Made by a program: the position numbers and the translations under genes. Shown piece by piece: positions 34,701 through 43,700 of a stretch of DNA of 64,000 nt. The DNA is from Kryptolebias marmoratus (lineage: Eukaryota > Chordata > Actinopteri > Cyprinodontiformes > Rivulidae): NCBI RefSeq assembly GCF_001649575.2, contig NC_051434.1, forward strand, positions 16,375,964-16,439,963, written 5' to 3'. The notes beneath the pieces were generated by a model. That model searched no databases. It was given only the letters and a program-made list of their open reading frames with translations, and was not told where the DNA came from. How positions within the stretch are numbered: the stretch's first letter is position 1; the number at the start of each line of letters is the position of its first letter.

Positions 34701-37700
34701 TCAGGTGTGTTGGAGCAGGAAAACCTAAACCCTCCAGGAGGGCGGAGCCTCGAGGCCTGGAGTTTGACACCCCTGGTTCACATGAAGGAGGAGGAGGAGG
34801 AGGCGAAGCGCACCTCAGAGACAAACTTGGTGGTGGCGTTGCTCAGCGTTTTCAGCATGGGCGTGGCTTCGGCGTAGAACAGGGACATCCGGTTGGCCAT
34901 CTCGTTGTTCACCTCGTTCTCGGCGTCCAGCTGCAGAAGGCGGAACAACGATGTCACACAGCGGATTTTTTTTAGATTTGCACAATAAGGGCGACACAGC
35001 TACCATTTGATTTATTCAAACGCCGGAAGACAACAATGATTATGGATCAAGGCAGCTGCTCTGTCGCTGCAGTTATCGATCCATGATTGGTTTACGTGAA
35101 GCTGCTGCTTCTTTTCTTTTTCTTTTCTTCAGCAGTGATCAATATGGAGTAAAGGTTGCTGCAAATTAGTTCCTTAGAAGTTATTTAGTCCTCAAACTCA
35201 AAGTGCCAACTATAATGTTTGCAGAGCTGTTTAGTTCAGGGCTGGGTATTAAAATAATTAATGGGAAAAAAAGGAAAGAGGGGGGGGGGGATTATGGTAA
35301 AAAATAAAAAGTAGTTTGACTTTAATAAATCCTGTTTGTGGTACTGATTTTACAGTATGATGTTTGGAGTTGGGGGCAGTTTTGATGTTACTCCTAAATG
35401 AAATGCTGCTGGAATGAAGAGTTTTCGTTCAAAGAGACAGAATCACCTGCTGGTTGTTCAGCCTGTTCCTGCTGATAGTCCTCCTGTAGTAGCTGAAGTC
35501 GTTCTGAATGGCGGGATTTGTCATCTGCGCGTTTGGAGGAAGCGGAGAGATTTAGAGTTTCACGGGGTTAATCGATAAACAAGTGGATTTTATTTATTTA
35601 TTTATTTTCTGTATGGTAAAGGTCGGCGTTGGATAACCGGAGCAGAGAGGATTCCTCTCACCTTCAGTTCGTCGAAGCTGAGGGTGAAGTGGAGGATCTC
35701 GGCGAACTGCTTGGCCAGGGCCTGCTCCCGCTCTAGGTGCTGCATGGGGGCGTAGGGCGGGCTCGTCAGCGCCTCCAGCAGGCTGCGCAGGGCGTTCTCT
35801 GTCAGGAGAGCCACACTTCAGAGGGGGGGTTGTGACCAACAACGAGGAGCTGTTCCTCTCCTTTCGGACCCTTTCATTTGGCAAAAGGTAATCGGAGCTC
35901 CTTTACCTCCTTGCTCTCCGGACTCTCTTCCACCTGCTCCCTACTCTCACTGCAGATCAGTGCCTGCAAACACCCTAAAACGCGACGACTCGAGCCTGTC
36001 TGTCAACCTGAAACTACAGGGCTCGGATGACGATTAGCCGCAGATTTACCTCCACGACCCAAGCTGTCGCACCGTGGCGACTGTGTCCCTGACCAAACAT
36101 GTCCCCTGAACCAGCTCTTTGTGCTGCCTGCAGAGACGCCCGAGCGGCAAAGCCTCCCGCGGCGCCATCCCTTCCCCTGCATTAAAAATGCATGCGATGC
36201 TTCTATAAATACAGCAGTGAAAGTGTTTAATCTAAAGGGCCTGGGCAGAAACCCCCAGTCTCTCTCTCTCCCGCTGTTAGTTCAGCGCGCACGCTTCCTG
36301 CCCCGTGTGCCGACTCCTGGCGGCTTCAAGCGGCAGATCAGATGAAGAGACGTAAAACGGGTGACCCCATCAACTCTCTTATCGAACGAGCGCAGCCAAG
36401 GCTGGAACGAGGTGGAACGTCGTTGGGCTTTTTACTGGCTTGTTGAGCCGTTTCTGAATGTCGGCGCCGGTCGTCAGCCAGCCCCTCGCGTTTCTCGCAG
36501 GCCGAGAACACGGTGTCCCTGAAATGGAGGTACTATTGGAGGAGGCGGCGGCTGAACTCCATTTCACTCTCTCTGTCAGAACTGGACAGCCACATACCGC
36601 TGTTTCCGTAGCAACGGCTGCCTAGCTGCTGGGTCAGGATGCTGCAGAGACGAGACGCTCGAGGGGGGGGGATGCGAGTTCAGGAATGCGGGTTGGACTG
36701 AAACAGGCACGCAGGACGACGATCTTCATCACAAAGCTCTAAATGGTCCGACTCACCGGGCTGTGACTGGTGGGGACTAGTCAGGGACACAGAATTTTGA
36801 GAAAATACCCAAATTTTCCACTTGGAATCCAACTAAACGATGCATTTACACAAACTCCTGAGGAAATTTGTGCCAGAGTCAGCTGGGAGGTTACATTACA
36901 TATCAGCAAAAACAGCTCTAATGCTCTATAATTACAAAAACAGAGTAGAGAAAGGATCAAAAACGTGACTCCAGTGAGGAATTTCGAGGGGATATTTCTG
37001 CGACACCACAGCGTACGACTCACATAAGTGAACGGGGAACCCTCGCAAACGTTTCGAGACGTTATAGAGGCCGACTCGCAAATGCTGTTCGCAGTTTGTC
37101 GCCAGCAGTCGCAGCACGATCACCCACACTTGTATAGCTCTTACAGATGGACTTGCTTCATTAAAAACACAGTGGCTAACAAGTTCATGCTGAAGTTTCA
37201 AATGCCGTGTTCACTGTTTTTATATATATATGTATTTTGAAGAGAAGAGCAGCGCTCACCTAGCCGCAGGGAGAACTCGTAGAACCTCTTCAGCTTGGCC
37301 ACCAGGGGGCAGACTGCGTTCCAGGCCTTCTCCTGAAGAGCCAGGTCGCCCGGGTTCTGGATGGCCTGCAGGCGAGTGACACATTCAGATGTTACTTTCA
37401 GAAACTCGTTTAAAAAGCCCACCCCTCCTCATCTCCTCTCTTCCTCAGTGTCGTATCTGAAATCGAGGTGGGGGGCGTTTTCGCTTTTCTGCCTTTCAGG
37501 TCCTGTCACGGTGAAAACTGATGATTCAGATCTCCAAATCAGACGGGATGCAGATGGAGACTCTCTGACAGATACAGAAGTGGAGACATTCCTGCTCAGT
37601 GAGGAAGGATTTTTTTGTGCACTCTAAAACGCTCAATTTGTGGCATTTTTAGGTTAATTTTGTAAAAACGTCATATGCAAATCTGTAAAAACGGACAAAA

Positions 37701-40700
37701 CCAGGCTGCACTAGTACACAAATAACGCTCTAATAAGAGGGATGCATTCACTTAATTTTTAGAAACATGTTTTATTTTAATTTTGTACTCAGTTATGTTT
37801 GTATAGTCACAAATGTAGGTTTTTGGGCAAACATGATTTCTGTTTTCACTGGAAGAAATTAATTAAATTTGTTTAGATTTTTTAATAGCATGAATATTTT
37901 TGGAGTTTGCTAAGCCGCTTCCTGAACAGATAGTTCAGCTGTTTTGTAAGGGTTCTTTGGAAACATGAACAGTTATTATCTTACCTGCTGCAGATAGCTC
38001 TTTGAACAACCTCAGTTTGGAGAAACGGTTTAATTCTGACTGAACTAAAGAGCTAAAAACTAGAAAGTGGGTTTCGGCCGTCTTAAAACAACTTCAGTTT
38101 CCAACATTTCATACTGGCTCACGCCTATACTTAACTTTTACGTGAATAATTCTTTGTGCTACACGGGTATTCTGGCAAAAGTACAACGTTCTTGTAGGAA
38201 GTGCTACAGCTAGCTGCTGCGACTGCTATTTATGCAAGCAAAAAACCACACATTTCTGTGGCGGTTGATGCAGACGTTACTTTAGAGACCTTTTACATTG
38301 CTTTCAGTTTTGTGTGTATTTGTTAGCTCGACTATCAACAACAGGAACTAGCTGTAGCTAAGAGCACTGATAGCACAAGTATGGCAATATTTCTGCTGGA
38401 ATAACCACGTAATGTAAAACTAACAGCAATGTAAAAGGTTATAAAATAGCATTTGTATGAACTGCTGAGAGAATCTGAAGCCTGAAGTTGTTTTAGGACG
38501 GCAGCCGTCCACTTTGGTCTTTGCTAGCCGTTAGCTCGTCAGCCCTTCCAGATTTAAACCGTTTCTCCAAACTGAGGTCGTTCAAAGAGCTATCTGCAAC
38601 AAGTAAGATGTAATTTGGTTATAACTTCCTCCTCATGAAGGCTGATATGTATATTTTTTAACGTATCAGTGGAAGCACGGCCCTGCCGATGCTACGGTTT
38701 GACCTGTAGCCAATCAGTAATGTGTTTACAGACATGGATGGGGGTTAGGAGCCTGCGTTTAATGTGTGCTTTCCTGCAAACCTCACATCACCCCCGCAGG
38801 CTTTAATGAGTCACATGAGCGTCATGCATCCGCGCTACACTTTGTCTTTGTTTTTGGTGTTTGAGCTCTTTTTTTTTTTTTTTTCTTTTTTTAGGACCCC
38901 GTCCTGCTCCTCACTTCTCGTATCTCCTGCCCCGCGCCGTTGTAGGACTGCAGCTCTGCCAGGATCCCGTGGGCCTCCTCCAGCACGGCGCTGACCTGGT
39001 TCCACACGGCGGTCTCTGCCTCGGTGGGCTGGGCATCTGAGGGAGGACGGGGGGGAGGACGTCAGGAAGAGATGCACGTGTTTCCAGGGGGGGTGGGGGA
39101 GGTGATTCAGAGAGAAGACAGATTAAGTGAGGAAGAAAAGGTGGCGTCACGACAGGCTAGGAGGCCAGGTTCAAAACCTGAGATCAGACTGCTGCGTTTC
39201 ATCCACGTTAAGGCAAACCCAAACCAGGACCGCAGTCGTGAAAATCTGAGGTTAAAATCTGGCCGGTAAAGCAGTGGTTCAATTTAACCTTGGAGTTGGA
39301 TCGGAACACAAGTGAGTCACACTCTGTCACGCAGGGGAGGTTTGATTACGAGCCGCGGTCACCCCAAAGAGGAAAATGACGAGCCCGTTTCACTCCGGGG
39401 GAAGTTAGGTTTTCGGAAGGCTGGATTGCATCACTTAGATAACGCGTCTGACTCTGTCCTCAGCGGAGATTTATACACGCCTGAGCAGGCGTCCAATCAG
39501 GTCCAGGTAATAGTCTTATCCATCTCTTCTTTATCACGTCCCCCCCTCCCCCCCCACTCCTTTCGGTAGGCACAGACGCTTTATTTACCTCGAGACTCAA
39601 TCCTAAGAAGTGTTAAACCCGCAGGGTGGACAAGCTCTGTGTCTGTTCACGCTGCAGAAAGGCGAGTAACAGTGCGTTTGCCTTTGTCTGTCTGTTAGCA
39701 AAATATCTCATGAACCAGCGGATGGTTTTTATTGAAACACTCAAAGTAATCACTGGATGTATATTCATTTAGAGCCGAATATGTTTTAGAGCTGTAGTTT
39801 TGCATATTATGAGCTAAAGCTTGATGTGGTAGTAGCTGAAAGTCGTCTTCGAGGAATCCTAGGCCTTTATATTCTGGTCTGTTTTGCTCTATATTGTTGT
39901 TTTTGGGTTTTTTTTCGCTGTGGTGATTGTGCCGTTCTCATTTTGCCTCGGTGTTTGCTGATGCAGCGCGCCGCGAGCGTGTTTGATTAACACGTTTCGA
40001 AACGCGTCCTCCTGAGTCACCCTCGTGTTTGGTTTTTCTCGCCGTTGCCTGTGACTCAGGTGTGAAGTGAGTGTGGGAGTGTTCCCGGGCAGCTCTTTAT
40101 CTGCAGCAGCGCCGCTGATTATTTTTGCACCCCGAGGCGCTGCCGCCCTGCAGAGTAATAGTAATCATGGGAGATTTTGCTGTCCTGCGTGTAAAACCAG
40201 CTGCCTTAATAAGCACCGCAACCTCTGCTATTTTTACAACATCTCATTAAAGCCTCCTTTAATCTTCTGCTAACAACATCGGCGGCTAACTAGGTAATAA
40301 TTACAGGAGCATAATGGGAAACTAGAGAAATTACATTTTCTTCTTTAATGCAGTTTAAACGCTGAGCTGAATGAAGTTCGTTAGAGAATCTGAAACTTAG
40401 TTGTTAAAGCTAAAAGAAGCAGAACTCGAGCTAAAAGCTGAAAAAGCAAAATGCTAGCTATTATCTAAAAGTAGCAAAACCCCATCTAAAAGCTAAAAGC
40501 TTCAAAAGCTAGCTAAAAGCTAAAAGTAGCAAAGGACTAGCTACAAGTTAAAAATAGCTGATTGTAGCTAAAAGGTACACAGAGCAGGACACTAGCTAAA
40601 TGCTAAAAAGGAAATGTTGGCTATTAACTAAAAGTAGCAAAATGCTTGCTTAAAGTTAAATTTAGCAAAAGGCTAGATTTACATTTATAGTAGGAAAAAA

Positions 40701-43700
40701 AATAAAAGCTAGCTGAAAGTAGCAACAGGCTAGCCAAAAGGAGCATAAGTCAAAAACGGCAAATAAGCTAAAGCAGATTTCAAAGACAACGATGTTTTTG
40801 AAGGAATTGGTGAGCTCCTAATGTATCTTTATGGGGAAAATATCAGTAAATAAAGTTTAAATACTGTGAAAAGCTTGTAACACTGATTCCCCTGGATGGG
40901 CTAAATATTGTGACGTATCAATGGCTAAAATAGCACAAAGTATGCAGAAGTACTTGGATTGCAAAAGATGTAATGTCGTAAATACTGAATCAGCATAAAG
41001 ATTTCAGACTTTAGCTGAGAAAACCAGGACCACTCCTGTAAGCTGGAAATAGAGCTGGGCTTGGTTGAGCATAAAGAAAAGGTAAAAAAACGGGCCGACG
41101 CGTAGAAGCTGAAAGAGTTTCTCCAAGATGGATCCCCACAAACTGCATGAAGGTCTACTTCCTGAGAAGTCTGGAGCCTAACGCTCTTTGGGCGTGAGAT
41201 TTGGACACGGAAAGACCAAACTGTTGACTGAGAAAACAAAAGCTCTTCTGACCTCATGATCTAAATTTCTAATTTACCCGTCCTCGATTATTTTCCTCAA
41301 CTTCTCTCCTTGCATCTGTGAGCAAAGGAGGCGAGGAAAGAGAAGGCCGATAACCAGCATCAGTCTGAACGTATCACCCGTAGCCTCAATTAGCTATTTA
41401 TATTTTGTTTTTCTTTCAGTAACTTACAGCTTATGTCATTTGCACATTGGATATATTCGTGATATTTATTTCTAACTCGCTTTAGGTGTTGCAGATTACG
41501 AGAAACGTTTCTGCGGAGGCTGCATGTCATGTACATCTTTTAGCAGAAAGCCTCCTTTGTTTTGGTCCTCGCCGGTCCAGATGCACCGCCTCAGCAGGAT
41601 AACATGACCGCACGCTACATAAAGAAAAGCAAAATCGCGCCGCGGTTCTGGAAACGAATCACAGTCGCCTCGTGCAGCAGTGTAGGCTGAGAGCGCAGCA
41701 ACTGTTCTGATCCAAAATGGTGTCGAAGGGGCAATGTTGTAGGAAACTGCACCACGTTAGCCCGTCCTCTTGCTCAATTTAAAATCTTCATCAGAACAGC
41801 CCGTTTTCAGCAGATATGGTGTTCGCTTTTAGATGCTGCTCTTTCCTGCAGCGTGAAAACACGTGACTTCATTAAGGCTGCAGATCGGAGCCAAAGACTC
41901 ACTGGAAAAAAAGAGGCTAGTTGGCAAAACAACGCTAACAGTTAATTCTCATTAATCGGGCTGTTGTATTGTGTTGAAGCGTCCAATTTACAGCACAGAG
42001 TGGTCTCCATCTTCTCACCGAAGCCTCAGCAGATTTTGTACAAATTCGAGCCGTTTCTTTAAAAATGATAGTTCAGGTCTTTGAATGGAGTTCTGTAGAA
42101 AAGACTGTGAACAGGTAATGTCTTACCCGTTGTCGACAGCTCTTTGAACGATCTCCGTTTGGGAGAAATAGTTTAAATTTGACTGGATTCATGAGCTAAT
42201 AGCTGGTCTAAGAGATAAAGACCAGTATGGATTACTGCCGCCTTAAAACAACTCCAGTTTGAAGAATTTAAGTTTAATTTTCCTGACAGAAAAGCCCCGC
42301 TGCAGCGAGCGGTAGCCAGAGGCGCTCCAGCTAGCTGCTCTGGCTGCTGTTTGCTCCTAAAAAATAACCTGAATTTATCATAAACCACCATGTAATGTGA
42401 AATTGACAATACTTTAAAGCTTAATAAAATAGTTTACATGAAATATTTGAGACTGGAACCATTTTAAAATGAACAAAACCAAAAAAACTTGGCCATGCCC
42501 AGATTAGCTGTTAGCTGTTAGCTAATCTGGTCAGAATTACACTTTTTTTTCCTAGTTTTTTTTTAAACCGTGCTTTTTACAATAGCTAAAGTACTAAATG
42601 TTCATAATCTTTCCACAGAACCTCATATTAAATATTTTAAGACTTTAGGTCTTTTATGTCCGTTGGAGGATTATCTTGTGGATGTGGGGACTCAGTTTTA
42701 GTTTGTCGGATTTTCTCTGGTCGTGACGTCCCGCCTTCTCTCGCTGTTAATATCCAAAGCCTTAAGATCGATTTTTATTTATTTATTTATTTTTTATTAC
42801 TGAAGCTGCCATGATGTAGGCCTTTTTTTTGTGACCAGAGTCTGTGCACAAGGAATGTGGGGCTTTCTGCCTGTTCCGCCTAATTAAAGCTAATTTCTTT
42901 ACAAACGACCTATTTGTTGGCGTGGAGGGGGCGGGACTTATAGCTCGCACTGGAACCAGCCTCCGGTCCCGCCCTGGCTTCAGCTTCTAGGTTCCTGTCG
43001 GATGTCTAGTGTTTAATTACGCCGTGGATGACTTAAACCAGCAGTCATCTGTAGACATGCGTATATTCTCCTGAGGGGTGAGAGCAGCTCAACCCAGACC
43101 TGGATCTGCGTGACAGAGGTGACCGTCCTCCCAAACCCAAGAGGGGGAGAGCTCACTGATGATGATGACAGAAGTGGGTGAGGAGGAAGAGGAGGAGGAT
43201 GGGGGGGGGGGATAAGAAGCTGCCATTCCTCAGTCTGTGACTCATTGCGTTTTGCTTTCGAAGCGGAGTGAATGGCGCGCATAACAAAACGAGGGGAAAT
43301 TCAGCCGATTTGACAGCTTGACGTCTCACGCCAGCAGTGAGCTCTCCCACTCCTACGGTGACACAGGAGGAGGAGGAGGAAGCCAGCTGTTAGGGGAGGA
43401 GGAAGAGGGGGGATAGTGGCAGGGAATGTAGGGACACAGTGCAAAATATCTACATCTTAACCTTTGATTTTACCACACGGTCAATCCTAAAATGCTTCCT
43501 GTGTGAATTTGTTTCTCATTTAGGGCAATAAAAGCAAGAACTAGTTAAAAACATGATCAGAATTTGGTTGGAAAGAGATGACATATCGGAGTTTAACCCT
43601 AAAACTAATGTTTTGCTTTTTTATGCTGTCAAAATGGATTTGCAGGATGACGTGGCGCTTCCAATTTTGAACCCTAAAAACAGAGAAAGACTTGTTCGGA

